From Treponema sp. (GTDB lineage: Bacteria > Spirochaetota > Spirochaetia > Treponematales > Breznakiellaceae), in contig WQSN01000005.1 of the NCBI GenBank assembly GCA_009787835.1, forward strand, positions 1-64,000: DNA of 64,000 bases, written 5' to 3'. Position 1 is the stretch's first letter. The number at the start of each line of letters is the position of its first letter. A model generated the notes under the pieces. That model searched no databases and was not told the DNA's origin. It was given only the letters and a program-made list of their open reading frames with translations. Shown here in pieces: positions 1 to 9,088 of the stretch. The position numbers were made by a program, and so were the translations under genes.

Positions 1-19
1 TACAAATTTTTGCGGACAT
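1..19 (-). CDS. 5' end of an unidentified gene (partial)
   Basis: An ATG at 17-19 on the minus strand opens a frame (MSAKIC...) that leaves the window after six codons. An AGGGAGAGG Shine-Dalgarno sequence lies 4 nt upstream and a near-consensus promoter lies at 50-79, so a genuine gene start is likely. Six codons are too few to identify the product. Confidence 0.5.
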
Positions 20-49
20 TTCACCTCTCCCTGATTGATTATTTAGTTA

Positions 50-79
50 ATTATACAATGACATGGTGAAATTTGTCCA
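50..79 (-). promoter_or_regulatory. sigma70-type promoter for the gene leaving the left edge
   Basis: On the minus strand TGGACA (74-79, 5 of 6 consensus) is followed after 18 bp by a perfect TATAAT (50-55). It lies between the end of the lipoprotein gene and the start codon at 19, with a predicted start near 43. Confidence 0.6.
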
Positions 80-87
80 CTAAAATT

Positions 88-1167
88 TTAACTAAAAGTG
101 TTAAAATTTTCCGCTCCCTGTTCTGTTGTTTTTTCCCTGCCGGCCATGAAAAGACCGATAAGGAGGGCGATATCCGTTTCGCCAAGGGAGGCGGTTTTTA
201 TATTAATGTAACTGCCCTCCTGCTCAGGGGGATTTGCGAAGAGGATCGAAGTTAAAATAAAAAATGAATTATTGGCGGAAGAGCCTTCGCCCTGTACAGG
301 CAGGAACATCGCAGCGTAAGTAAGGGCGGTTGAAATATTACGCGCGAGTGAAACGCTTTCAAACTGAAATTTAAGCTCCGCTTTGTACTGTTTTTTTTCG
401 GAAGAATTTCCTCCATTAGGGGAAGCGGATTCCTGAGACGGAGAGAGATTTATATAAAGTTTTTTCGCAGGGATCATGATTGGAATTCCGTTTCTGTCCA
501 GCATTTCATTAATGAGAGGTTCAGGATCGTTAAACCAGCATGAAAAAGGCGAATTGCGCCTGAAATCCGCGAAACCTTCAGGGTATTCAACTCCAGCCGC
601 CGCTGCCACAGGGTTATTATTATCGGGAGTCTTCAGCCAGGAAGCCGCGAAAATCCGGCTTGCGTTTAACGCTACAGAAAGCATATTTGATGCAGAAAAC
701 CAGTAGGTAAAACCCTGCTGAGCGCGCTGCCTTTTCCACTCCCTGCTGAAGTTAAAAGCCATCGCCGCGCCTGAACTTGGATAGTTTCCCCATGCCGTTA
801 CCTGATACTGCCTCCCGCTCTCCTTCGGAAACAGCGCGGCCGCGGCGTAACCTGTTTTATCGAGCATTTGTTTAACCTGTTTGCTGTTCAGTTCGGCGAC
901 AGGCAATAAATCCAGAATAAAACGCATTTCATTTATATCTGCGAAAAGATAAACGGAAGCGCCAGAGTCAAGAGGAACCGTTGTGTGCAATTGCTCCTCA
1001 TCCGTGACTTTCGGCGAAGTTTTACATGTAACAAAAAACAAAAAACAAAGAACAAAAAATGCCGAACGGCGGATAATTGACAATGAATAATTCGCGATTG
1101 CCAGTGGAAAAAATATTATTTTTATTTTTCCAATATCATTATTCATAATAATTTTTCGTTTAATCAT
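88..1167 (-). CDS. lipoprotein of unknown function
   Basis: This 359-residue frame starts 16 nt after the ileS stop codon, so the two are probably co-transcribed. A hydrophobic stretch ending FLFFVTC followed by KTSP is a spirochaete-style lipobox with Cys48, so the mature protein should be lipid-anchored. I recognise no domain in the roughly 310-residue mature part. The start is uncertain: with the ATG at 1167 the signal peptide would be 47 residues, unusually long, and residues 8-34 are encoded by AT-rich DNA resembling dispersed CAATTGTCAATT-type repeats. A TTG at 1081-1083 (Leu29) would give a normal 19-residue signal peptide but lacks a ribosome-binding site. Repeat DNA may have displaced the native start. 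Confidence 0.7.
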   Translation of the reverse strand: MIKRKIIMNNDIGKIKIIFFPLAIANYSLSIIRRSAFFVLCFLFFVTCKTSPKVTDEEQLHTTVPLDSGASVYLFADINEMRFILDLLPVAELNSKQVKQMLDKTGYAAAALFPKESGRQYQVTAWGNYPSSGAAMAFNFSREWKRQRAQQGFTYWFSASNMLSVALNASRIFAASWLKTPDNNNPVAAAAGVEYPEGFADFRRNSPFSCWFNDPEPLINEMLDRNGIPIMIPAKKLYINLSPSQESASPNGGNSSEKKQYKAELKFQFESVSLARNISTALTYAAMFLPVQGEGSSANNSFFILTSILFANPPEQEGSYINIKTASLGETDIALLIGLFMAGREKTTEQGAENFNTFS

Positions 1168-1183
1168 TACCCATTGTTCACTG

Positions 1184-4100
1184 TCATTTGTTAGCTGCTA
1201 ATTGAATTTTAACATGCCATGTGTCTTCTCCGGCTTCAAGGGGGATTTGACCTTCTGTTTTAACCCATTCGGTTTTGACCGCGAGAGTTTCCGCCGCAGC
1301 GCTATAGCCGAAGCGATCCCAGGCTTCTTTAAGGGAATCTGAGCCGTGAATGTAAAGTTCAATTCTGTCTGTAACAGAAAGACCTGTCTCTTTGCGGGTA
1401 TTCTGTATGCCCCGAATCAGATCGCGGATGTCGCCTTCCATGCTCAGTTCGCGCGTTATTTCCGTATCAAGGCCGACAGTCAGGGTTCCTTCGTTAAGTA
1501 CGCGCAGGTTTGCCTTTTCCCTGCGCCTAATATCAAGTTTACCGGCAGTTATCTCCAGTGTCCGCAAAGGGCCGCCTTCACACGGAATGTCTATCGAAAG
1601 GGATGAGCCTTCGATAACGCTTTGAATTTCATCATGGCTAAATTTTTCGATGCGGGATGCGGCGGCTTTCATGTCCTTGCCAAGTTCTTTCCCCAACACG
1701 CGGAAGTTGGCTTTTACTTCATATTCAACAAGGTCTTCTTCCTTATCCGAAAAGATCAGTTCCTTTACATTGAGTTCTTCGCGGATAATGTCGGCCATTT
1801 CCATTAGCGATTTTTTCTCATCCTGATTGCGCGTAACAAGCTCCGCCCTGCGCAGCGGCTGACGCATTTTAATATTGTACTGAGAGCGAAGGGAACGCCC
1901 GATTGAAACCGCAGACATTACGGACGCCATCCGCGACTCAAGCTGTATATCGCGGCGTTTTTCATCAGGCGCGGGAAATTCCGCCAGGTGCACAGATTCC
2001 GCGTCGTTTTCCAGTTTTAAATTCTGCCAGATTGCGTCAGTTGTAAACGGCATAAAGGGAGCGGCTGTTTTAATCAGTATCTTCAGCGCTTCGTAGAGCG
2101 TTCCGTAGGCTTCGAGTTTGTCGCTGTCAATTTCGCGCCCATTGCCTGCGATGGGACGCCAGAAACGGCGGCGGGAGCGGCGTATATACCAGTTATTGAG
2201 GAGGTCAATAAACCTTAAAATTGGATCGATAGCGCGACTTAAATCATACGCGTCAAGCGCGGCGCTTACTTTTTCCGCAAGGGTCTGCGCTTCCGAAAGA
2301 ATCCACTGGTCAAGAAGATTGACGCAATTAACGGGAGCGCCGTTAGCTGCAACCTTATCAATATTGGCGTAGGTGACAAAGAAACTGTAAGCGTTCCACA
2401 CGGGGATTATAATGCTTTTCATTACCTCGCGGACTCCTTCATCGCTGTAACGAAGATCGTCGGCTTTTACAACAGCGGAATGCACCAAAAAGAGGCGAAG
2501 CGCGTCCGCACCGAAAATGTTTATAACCTCGTTAGGGTCCGTATAGTTGCGCTGGCTCTTGCTCATTTTCTTGCCGTCGGACGCCAGCACAAGACCATGG
2601 CATATACAGTTATTGAACGCTGGTTTTTTGAATAACGCTGCGGCAAGTATTGTGAGCGTGTAGAACCAGCCGCGAGTCTGATCCAGCCCTTCACTTATAA
2701 AGTCCGAAGGAAAATGGTTATCAAAAAAATCCTTGTTTTCAAACGGGTAATGATTCTGCGCGTAAGGCATTGCCCCCGACTCAAACCAGCAGTCAAGAAC
2801 TTCAGGCGTCCGCGTCATTTCTGAACCGCATCCTGAGCATTTAATTGTAATTTTATCGATAAAATGTTTGTGAAGGTCTTCAGGATAAACTCCTGATAAT
2901 TCCTTCAGCTCATCGCGGCTGCCAACGCAGATAATTTTTCCGCAATTCCCGCATTTCCAGATCGGAAGCGGGTTACCCCAATAGCGGCTGCGGGAGATCG
3001 CCCAGTCACGCGCTCCTTCCAGCCACTTACCGAACCTGCCGTCCTTGATATGTTCGGGAACCCAATAAATTTTATTATTGGCGTCTAACATATCTTTTTT
3101 TATTTTTTCCACGCTGACAAACCACGAGCCAACCGCGCGGTAGATGAGCGGGCTTGAACATCTCCAGCAGTGTGGATAGGAGTGAAGGATCTGATCGCGC
3201 AGGAATAATTTACCTTCCTGTTTTAATTTTTCGATAATTGCCTTATCAGCGCCTTTTACAAAGAGTCCGGCAAAATCCGGCACTTCACAGGTAAATTTAC
3301 ATTCAGCGTCCACAGGGCAGACAACCGGAATACCGGTCCCCTTCAGCACGCGCGCGTCGTCTTCGCCGAAACCGGGCGCCGTATGCACAATTCCGGTGCC
3401 GTCTTCTGTCGTAACATAATCGCCAAGGAAAACACGGAAAGCGTTAGGCGCATCTTTAAAATATGGAAACAAAGGCTCGTAACCTATACCTGCAAGGTCC
3501 GCACCTTTTTTTCGCCAGATTATTTTATAGTCCGCTTCATTTTTAAAATACGCCGGCACGCGCGCTTCTGCCAGTATGTAATTTTGGGGAGTAGGGAAGG
3601 TTTCGATTAACACATAATCTATATCTGCGCCTAACACAAGCGCGAGATTTGAAGGCAGCGTCCAGGGAGTAGTTGTCCATGCCAGGAAATAAGTGTCGGG
3701 AGGCATCGAATCTAACACTTCCCCATTCCCTGCTCCCGGCTCCCCATTCCCGACTCTTGGCTCCCCATTCCCTACCTTAAACCTGACAGTAACCGCGGGA
3801 TCATGGACATCCTTATAGCCGCCAAGATTCAACTCATGATTGGAAAGAACAGTAGCGCAGCGCGGACAGTACGGAAGAATGTAATGTCCTTCGTAGAGCA
3901 AACCTTTATCCCACAGCGATTTCATTACCCACCAGATGGTCTCCATATAAGACGGCTCCATGGTTTTGTAATCATTGTCGAAGTCCACCCAGCGGCCCAG
4001 GCGGGTGATGGTTTGACGCCATTCTTTCACATAACGCAGGACGGAAGCGCGGCAGGCCTCGTTAAATTTTGCAATGCCGTATTCTTCTATTGCTGTTTTT

Positions 4101-4435
4101 GAAGCGAGACCAAGTTCTTTTTCTATCAGATTTTCGACAGGCAGGCCATGACAATCCCAGCCGAAGCGCCTTTCAACTTTTTTTCCCTTCATGCTCTGGT
4201 AGCGCGGAATTATATCCTTTATTGTACTGGGAACAAAATGCCCAAAATGAGGCAGCCCTGTAGCGAAAGGCGGTCCGTCATAAAAAACAAACTCCTCTTT
4301 CCCTTCATGCTGCGTAACAGATTTTTTAAAAATATCGTTCTGTTCCCAGAATTCAAGGATTCCTTTCTCCAATTCCGGAAAATTTACTTTAGCGTCAACC
4401 GGTTTATACACACTTCTCTCCCTGTCTGACATCAT
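1184..4435 (-). CDS. ileS: isoleucyl-tRNA synthetase, type 2
   Basis: This cytoplasmic class I synthetase charges tRNA-Ile. The 1083 residues show the HIGH-type motif as HFGH (63-66), editing-domain motif WTTTPWTLPSN near 255, and KMSKS at 623-627. The forms GLPHFGH and KMSKSQRNYTDP, and the length, fit the eukaryote-like type 2 family, which is generally mupirocin-insensitive. Residues about 221-240 carry a heptapeptide repeat (VGNGEPR, VGNGEPG, AGNGE) encoded by a 21-nt tandem repeat, which looks like a recent in-frame expansion at the edge of the editing domain. The start is open: the ATG at 4435 lacks a Shine-Dalgarno sequence, whereas a GTG at 4411 (beginning VYKPVDAK) has AGGGAG 6 nt upstream and would match usual family N-termini. 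Confidence 0.96.
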   Translation of the reverse strand: MMSDRERSVYKPVDAKVNFPELEKGILEFWEQNDIFKKSVTQHEGKEEFVFYDGPPFATGLPHFGHFVPSTIKDIIPRYQSMKGKKVERRFGWDCHGLPVENLIEKELGLASKTAIEEYGIAKFNEACRASVLRYVKEWRQTITRLGRWVDFDNDYKTMEPSYMETIWWVMKSLWDKGLLYEGHYILPYCPRCATVLSNHELNLGGYKDVHDPAVTVRFKVGNGEPRVGNGEPGAGNGEVLDSMPPDTYFLAWTTTPWTLPSNLALVLGADIDYVLIETFPTPQNYILAEARVPAYFKNEADYKIIWRKKGADLAGIGYEPLFPYFKDAPNAFRVFLGDYVTTEDGTGIVHTAPGFGEDDARVLKGTGIPVVCPVDAECKFTCEVPDFAGLFVKGADKAIIEKLKQEGKLFLRDQILHSYPHCWRCSSPLIYRAVGSWFVSVEKIKKDMLDANNKIYWVPEHIKDGRFGKWLEGARDWAISRSRYWGNPLPIWKCGNCGKIICVGSRDELKELSGVYPEDLHKHFIDKITIKCSGCGSEMTRTPEVLDCWFESGAMPYAQNHYPFENKDFFDNHFPSDFISEGLDQTRGWFYTLTILAAALFKKPAFNNCICHGLVLASDGKKMSKSQRNYTDPNEVINIFGADALRLFLVHSAVVKADDLRYSDEGVREVMKSIIIPVWNAYSFFVTYANIDKVAANGAPVNCVNLLDQWILSEAQTLAEKVSAALDAYDLSRAIDPILRFIDLLNNWYIRRSRRRFWRPIAGNGREIDSDKLEAYGTLYEALKILIKTAAPFMPFTTDAIWQNLKLENDAESVHLAEFPAPDEKRRDIQLESRMASVMSAVSIGRSLRSQYNIKMRQPLRRAELVTRNQDEKKSLMEMADIIREELNVKELIFSDKEEDLVEYEVKANFRVLGKELGKDMKAAASRIEKFSHDEIQSVIEGSSLSIDIPCEGGPLRTLEITAGKLDIRRREKANLRVLNEGTLTVGLDTEITRELSMEGDIRDLIRGIQNTRKETGLSVTDRIELYIHGSDSLKEAWDRFGYSAAAETLAVKTEWVKTEGQIPLEAGEDTWHVKIQLAANK
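3721..3776 (-). repeat. 21-nt in-frame tandem repeat inside ileS
   Basis: Two full copies (3721-3741 and 3742-3762) and a 14-nt third part (3763-3776) of a unit beginning ccccattccc lie in frame in ileS. Seven codons per unit keep the reading frame, giving [VA]GNGEP[RG] repeats. The purine-rich composition on the coding strand is unlike the flanking gene. Confidence 0.85.
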
Positions 4436-4509
4436 AATGCTTTTATACTGTCAGTAATAATTATGTTTAGAACAATATGACATAAAGGGGGATTTTTTAC
4501 TATATATTT

Positions 4510-4556
4510 TTAAGGTAGTCTGTTTATAATGTGTTCAAATTATATATAGACCTTAA
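4510..4556. repeat. AT-rich palindrome overlapping the udp stop codon
   Basis: TTAAGG and GTCTGTTTATAAT (4518-4530) pair with ATTATATATAGAC (4539-4551) and CCTTAA (4551-4556), two mismatches in the 13-bp inner stem. It overlaps the udp stop codon and could stabilise or end the operon mRNA, though no clean T-run follows on the minus strand. The sequence AGTCTGTTTATAATGTG closely resembles the right-hand hairpin of the element at 27004-27150, so this may be a decayed relative. Confidence 0.5.
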
Positions 4557-5305
4557 CCATCTCTCTCGATTAGAATACGCACCGCTTCTACCGCAGTTTT
4601 AATTCCGCTTTCTGTATCATGGCAGCGGGGATTGTCCAAACCGGCTTTTTCACGCTCCTGATTCCACACAACATTAAGCACGCAGCCGGCGCGAGCGCCG
4701 AGTATTTGGCTGACAATGTAGAGGGTTGCGCTTTCCATTTCAGATGCGAGACAGCCTGCTCTTATCCAGGCATTCCATTTGTTTTTTAAATCGTAACCCG
4801 CGGGCATTCTGTCTGGATTATGCTGGCCGTAAAATGAATCCTTGCATTGTACAATGCCGGCATGCCATTTTTTATCCAGTTTTTTCGCCGCTTCTGTAAG
4901 AGCATTGGTAATATCAAGATTGGCTACAGCGGGAAACTCAATCGGGACATACTCTTTTGTCGTCCCTTCCATACGGATAGCTCCTGTTGCGATTACAATA
5001 TCTCCGCCAATTACCGGAAGCGCCATTCCTCCGCATGTGCCGACCCTGATAAAATTACGCACGCCTGTCGCGAAAAGCTCTTCCACAGCAATTGCAGTCG
5101 AAGGACCGCCCATGCCTGTAGAAATAACCATGATCGTTTTACCTGATAGTTCACCTAACCATGTTGTATATTCGCGATTTTGGCAAAAAAAACGCGGTTT
5201 ATCAAGAAAGGAAGCAATTTTCTCTACCCGGCCGGGATCGCCCGGGAGTATCGCGTATTTGGCCTGGTGAGAGTCATCAAAGCCTACGTGGTATTGTTTT
5301 TCCAT
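4553..5305 (-). CDS. udp: uridine phosphorylase (nucleoside phosphorylase family)
   Basis: This cytoplasmic enzyme splits uridine with phosphate into uracil and ribose-1-phosphate. The 250 residues match the usual Udp length and show GDPGRV near the N-terminus (phosphate site), STGMGGPS, RVGTCGG, and SEMES in the nucleoside-binding region. The start ATG is preceded by AAGGGG. The gene is the last of a minus-strand run with a Bmp-type nucleoside ABC transporter, so imported nucleosides are probably degraded here. About 170 bp separate it from the upstream permease, so an internal promoter or processed transcript is possible. Substrate choice (uridine versus other nucleosides) is inferred from family resemblance. 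Confidence 0.92.
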   Translation of the reverse strand: MEKQYHVGFDDSHQAKYAILPGDPGRVEKIASFLDKPRFFCQNREYTTWLGELSGKTIMVISTGMGGPSTAIAVEELFATGVRNFIRVGTCGGMALPVIGGDIVIATGAIRMEGTTKEYVPIEFPAVANLDITNALTEAAKKLDKKWHAGIVQCKDSFYGQHNPDRMPAGYDLKNKWNAWIRAGCLASEMESATLYIVSQILGARAGCVLNVVWNQEREKAGLDNPRCHDTESGIKTAVEAVRILIERDG

Positions 5306-5476
5306 GCAATAGTCCCCTTATACAGTATTTTTATTCATATACTGAATATTCTTTGTTAATTACTATCGGCGTCCGCGGCGCGCTGCTCAGGCTAAAGCCT
5401 TCGCGCTTTTTATATCGCGTTGGCTTTTATTCCGCGCCGGCGCGTTTTGTTTTTTCATCCACACCCTGCGGGTGCT
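5306..5476. other. GC-rich intergenic segment with small palindromes
   Basis: The spacer between the second permease gene and udp holds a perfect CGCGCCGGCGCG (5433-5444) and the hairpin CACCC-TGC-GGGTG (5462-5474). GC-rich runs here contrast with the AT-rich spacers elsewhere. No T-run follows either hairpin, so they may be repeat remnants or processing sites rather than terminators. Confidence 0.45.
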
Positions 5477-6430
5477 TTATCGGCGCCCCTTGTCATACGG
5501 TATCCCCTCTGCTCTGGGCGCTTGGGATGTTTTTGAGCTGAAGGCCAGAACTATAAGAGTAGCAATGTAGGGAATCATTTTATAGATATAGGCGGGGATG
5601 GAGATAGCTCTCATGAAGTCGATGCCGGAATAGGATGAGGAGATGGCTTTCATCAGGCCGAAGAAAAAGGCGGCGGCGAGGATGCGGCCGGGTCTCCATT
5701 GGCCGAAGATTAATACCGCGAGAGCAAGAAAGCCGTAGCCTGAGACTTCGGGGTTAAACTCAATTGATGTCGGGATAACGAATACCAGGCCTCCAAGACC
5801 GGCGAGCGCGCCTGATATCATAACACCCGCGTAGCGCATGGCGTACACATTGATTCCGGCGGAGTCTGCCGCCTGTGGATGTTCGCCGCAGGAGCGCAGA
5901 CGAAGGCCGAAACGGGTTTTATAAAGCACCAGAGCTGAAATAACAAGGATTAAAAAACCCAGGTAGGTGGTGATGTATGTATTTCTGAAAAGCAGCTGAC
6001 CCAATAGCGGAATGTCACCTAACAGAGGCACTTTGTTAACTCTGAACTGGTTTATAAACGGAATCTGCTGTACAGTGCGGATCATCCGCGCGATAAAAAT
6101 CGCCAGAGCGGGCGCGAGCATATTTATCGCCGTGCCGCTTATTATCTGGTTGGCCTTCATGTTTATGGATGCGTAGGCGTGAAGGAGCGAAACCGCGACG
6201 CCTGTCAGCGAGGATACCAGTACCGCAAGCAATAATACACCCTGACCAGGAATAAATTTCTGTACAACATTAATGAATAAAATGCCGGTAAACGCGCCCA
6301 TGATCATGATGCCTTCAAGCGCGATATTTATTACGCCTGACCTTTCAGAAAACATTCCTCCAAGAGCTACAACCAGAAGGGGAATTGAAAAAAACATTGT
6401 TTGCTGAACAAGAAAATACAGTATGCTCAT
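5477..6430 (-). CDS. nucleoside ABC transporter permease (NupQ/BmpD-type)
   Basis: This 317-residue inner-membrane protein has about eight hydrophobic segments and the family-typical FSERSGVINIALEGIM stretch near residue 28, found in permeases of the ribose/Bmp group such as NupQ of Bacillus subtilis. It should form the translocation channel with the preceding permease. Its ATG overlaps the previous gene's TGA (ATGA at 6427-6430), so the two are translationally coupled and probably made in equal amounts. Nucleosides are the likely substrate because of the Bmp-type binding protein and uridine phosphorylase in the same run. Confidence 0.88.
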   Translation of the reverse strand: MSILYFLVQQTMFFSIPLLVVALGGMFSERSGVINIALEGIMIMGAFTGILFINVVQKFIPGQGVLLLAVLVSSLTGVAVSLLHAYASINMKANQIISGTAINMLAPALAIFIARMIRTVQQIPFINQFRVNKVPLLGDIPLLGQLLFRNTYITTYLGFLILVISALVLYKTRFGLRLRSCGEHPQAADSAGINVYAMRYAGVMISGALAGLGGLVFVIPTSIEFNPEVSGYGFLALAVLIFGQWRPGRILAAAFFFGLMKAISSSYSGIDFMRAISIPAYIYKMIPYIATLIVLAFSSKTSQAPRAEGIPYDKGRR

Positions 6431-7512
6431 AAATCGTCTCCCCTTCGTTTTCTGAGCGAGTTGAAAAATTCCCTGACAAGGAGGGCGAAGGCGCTGAAGT
6501 AAATAATAACAGCGATAATAATTTCGATAATCTGCGGGGCGAAATTATACAATTGCATATTAAACCCGCCCACATTGAGGTACGAGACCAATAGGCCTGA
6601 AAAAATTATTCCAATCGGATTGTTAAGCCCCAGTAAAGCGACAGGAATTCCGTTGAACCCTTCCTGCGCGAGAACATCCACAACATTGATGCTTTTACCG
6701 GAACCTGCCAGGTATAAAAGAGCGCCTCCGACTCCCGCCATCGCGCCGGCGATAACCATGCTAAGAACTATGCTGCGTTTTTCGTTGATCCCGGCGTAAC
6801 GGGCGGCATCGCGGTTAAAACCGCAGGCCTTAAGCTCATAACCAAAAGATGTTTTTTCCAGGATAATAAATATCAATACAGCGAATAACACCGCGACAAG
6901 AATACCGGAGTTCGCGCTTGATACGATAAAACCGTCCCTGAAAATATTATCCATACCCATCTTGGGAAGATTTGCCTTGGCGGCAACTCTCATACTCTGA
7001 TTTCTAAGCGAATCATAGGCTGTCTTTGTAATGAGAAAATTTACCAAATACATGCCGATGTAGTTTGTCATTATGCAGGAAATCACTTCATTCACATTGA
7101 AAATCGCCTTGAAAATGCCCGGAATTGCGCCCCAAAGCGCGCCTGCCAGCATTGCCGCCAGAAGGGCGGTTATCCAGTGCAGATGCCCCGGAAGAAAAGC
7201 GCATTTAACGCCAACAATGACTGCCGCGTAAGCGCCGACAATAAACTGTCCGGCGGCTCCGATATTAAAGAGTCCCGTTTTCGCGGAAAATCCTACGGAA
7301 AGACCGGTCATAATAATGGGAGTGGCAAAATACAGAACCTGCCCAAGATCATTCATTGTAGAAAAGCCGCTTGTAAGGATTGCCCAAAAACCCTGCGGCG
7401 CCTGGGGAGCGTTGCTGATAAGCAAAATTATAAACCCGGCGAAAAGACCGACCAGAATCGCGGTAACAGAAGAGAGCGCGTCAGCGAATGAATCTGAAAA
7501 TTTTATTTTCAT
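6427..7512 (-). CDS. nucleoside ABC transporter permease (NupP/BmpC-type)
   Basis: This 361-residue membrane protein is the second permease of the transporter. It carries FSAKTGLFNIGAAGQF, the counterpart of the motif in its partner, about nine hydrophobic segments and a basic C-terminus. Its start overlaps the ATPase stop by 4 nt and its stop overlaps the next permease start by 4 nt, giving a tightly coupled ATPase-permease-permease block. The N-terminal extension before the first conserved motif is normal for the larger permease of NupPQ-like pairs. Confidence 0.88.
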   Translation of the reverse strand: MKIKFSDSFADALSSVTAILVGLFAGFIILLISNAPQAPQGFWAILTSGFSTMNDLGQVLYFATPIIMTGLSVGFSAKTGLFNIGAAGQFIVGAYAAVIVGVKCAFLPGHLHWITALLAAMLAGALWGAIPGIFKAIFNVNEVISCIMTNYIGMYLVNFLITKTAYDSLRNQSMRVAAKANLPKMGMDNIFRDGFIVSSANSGILVAVLFAVLIFIILEKTSFGYELKACGFNRDAARYAGINEKRSIVLSMVIAGAMAGVGGALLYLAGSGKSINVVDVLAQEGFNGIPVALLGLNNPIGIIFSGLLVSYLNVGGFNMQLYNFAPQIIEIIIAVIIYFSAFALLVREFFNSLRKRRGDDL

Positions 7513-9026
7513 GCCGGCCTCTGTTTCGCTGAGCCTGACATATAAAGCCCAAGATCCTGATAAGTTACATCCCTGGGACGGACATCGGCTACTATCCTGC
7601 CTTCAAAAATAACAAGTATTCTGTCGCTGACATCCATTACCTCATCAAGTTCCAGTGATATTAAAAGCACGCCCTTGCCCTTGTCCCGTTCCGCGACAAG
7701 CTGCTTGTGAATATATTCACATGCGCCCACATCAAGCCCTCTTGTCGGCTGAACCGCCACAAGCAGGCGTGAATCTCTTGATATTTCCCGCGCGATGATT
7801 GCTTTCTGCTGATTGCCTCCTGACATACTTCGGGTAACAGTGTGCGCTCCGTGACCAGAGCGGATATCAAAAGAAGAGATAAGTTTTTCTGAGAATTTAT
7901 AAATTTCATTAAAGTTCAGAAACCCTCTTTTCTGAAAAGGAGCGGAATAATAATTCTGAAGCACCAGATTGAAGGCAAGGTTGTAATCCAGTACAAGCCC
8001 GTATTTATGCCTGTCTTCAGGTATATGAGCCATCCCTCTTGAACGGATATCGTTACGTGTAATTTCCTTTCCTTCCAGACAAACACGCCCTCCGTCCGGT
8101 TCAAGCATTCCAGCCAGAGCGTAAACAAGTTCCTGCTGGCCGTTGCCGTCAATTCCCGCGATGCAGACTATCTCTCCGGCGCGTACATCAAAACTTGCCT
8201 CGTTTACAACCGCTATTCCGTGAGCCTTGCTTTTTACGGTAAGGTTTTCAACTTTTAGGATGACATCTTCAGGCTGTCTTTCAGTTTTTACAATGGATAG
8301 ATTTACCTTTCTGCCAACCATCATTTCTGACAGTTCTTCCTTGGTAACAGACGCGACATCCACAGTGCCGATGCACTTGCCCTTGCGCAGTACAGTGCAG
8401 CGATCGGCGGCAGCCTTAATTTCATTTAACTTATGGGTGATAAAAAGAATCGACTTACCTTCCGCCACAAGATTTTTCATTATATGCATCAGCTCATCAA
8501 TTTCCTGCGGCGTTAGAACCGCGGTAGGCTCATCGAAAATCAGAATTTCATTTTCACGGTAGAGCATCTTAAGAATTTCTACGCGCTGCTGCATCCCTAC
8601 TGTAATGTCAGAGATAAGAGCGTCAGGATCAATTTCCAGTTTATAACGTTTTGATAATTCAACTACCTGTTTACGCGCGATGTCCAGTTTTAATATGCCG
8701 TATTTAACAGTTTCCACGCCCAGAATTATATTTTCAAGAACTGTAAAATTATGAACCAGTTTGAAGTGCTGGTGGACCATTCCTATCCCCAGCTTCCTTG
8801 CGTCATTTGGTCCCAGGATTTGAACTTCTTCGCCGTTTTTTTTAATTACGCCCTTTTCAGCCTGATAAAGACCGAAAAGGATACTCATAATGGTGGACTT
8901 ACCCGCTCCATTTTCACCCAGCAGCGCGTGAATCTCGCCTTTTTTTAATTGAAGGGTAACATCATCATTCGCGACAATACCGGGAAATACCTTGGTAATC
9001 CCATTCATCTCTATTAGGTAGTCCAT
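7509..9026 (-). CDS. nucleoside ABC transporter ATPase with two ABC domains (NupO-type)
   Basis: This 505-residue cytoplasmic protein powers nucleoside import. The N-terminal half has a full Walker A (GENGAGKST, about 37-45), a variant signature (VGMQQRVEI) and Walker B (ILIFDEPTAVL). The C-terminal half has a degenerate Walker A (GIDGNGQQE) but an intact MSGGNQQK signature, and its Walker B (LLVAVQPTRGLD) lacks the catalytic Glu. This asymmetry is normal for the ribose/Bmp ATPases. GGGAGA precedes the ATG. The gene begins 62 nt after the binding-protein gene, with a hairpin between. Confidence 0.93.
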   Translation of the reverse strand: MDYLIEMNGITKVFPGIVANDDVTLQLKKGEIHALLGENGAGKSTIMSILFGLYQAEKGVIKKNGEEVQILGPNDARKLGIGMVHQHFKLVHNFTVLENIILGVETVKYGILKLDIARKQVVELSKRYKLEIDPDALISDITVGMQQRVEILKMLYRENEILIFDEPTAVLTPQEIDELMHIMKNLVAEGKSILFITHKLNEIKAAADRCTVLRKGKCIGTVDVASVTKEELSEMMVGRKVNLSIVKTERQPEDVILKVENLTVKSKAHGIAVVNEASFDVRAGEIVCIAGIDGNGQQELVYALAGMLEPDGGRVCLEGKEITRNDIRSRGMAHIPEDRHKYGLVLDYNLAFNLVLQNYYSAPFQKRGFLNFNEIYKFSEKLISSFDIRSGHGAHTVTRSMSGGNQQKAIIAREISRDSRLLVAVQPTRGLDVGACEYIHKQLVAERDKGKGVLLISLELDEVMDVSDRILVIFEGRIVADVRPRDVTYQDLGLYMSGSAKQRPA

Positions 9027-9042
9027 GTATCTCCCGGTATAA

Positions 9043-9072
9043 CCGCCGGCAACGCGAAACTGCGGCCGGCGG
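9043..9072. terminator. intra-operon hairpin after the binding-protein gene
   Basis: CCGCCGGC (9043-9050) and GCCGGCGG (9065-9072) form a perfect 8-bp GC-only stem with a 14-nt loop. It lies between the binding-protein gene and the ATPase gene and has no T-run. Such hairpins commonly protect the upstream message or partly stop polymerase so that binding protein exceeds membrane components. That role is inference. Confidence 0.5.
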
Positions 9073-9088
9073 CTCGATCTGTATTTAG

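Noticed and set aside
73..255. A 60-codon plus-strand frame overlapping the lipoprotein gene
   Set aside because: No start signals and fully contained in better supported sequence.
4842..5270. A 142-codon frame antisense to udp
   Set aside because: The udp frame has all family motifs; the antisense frame has none.
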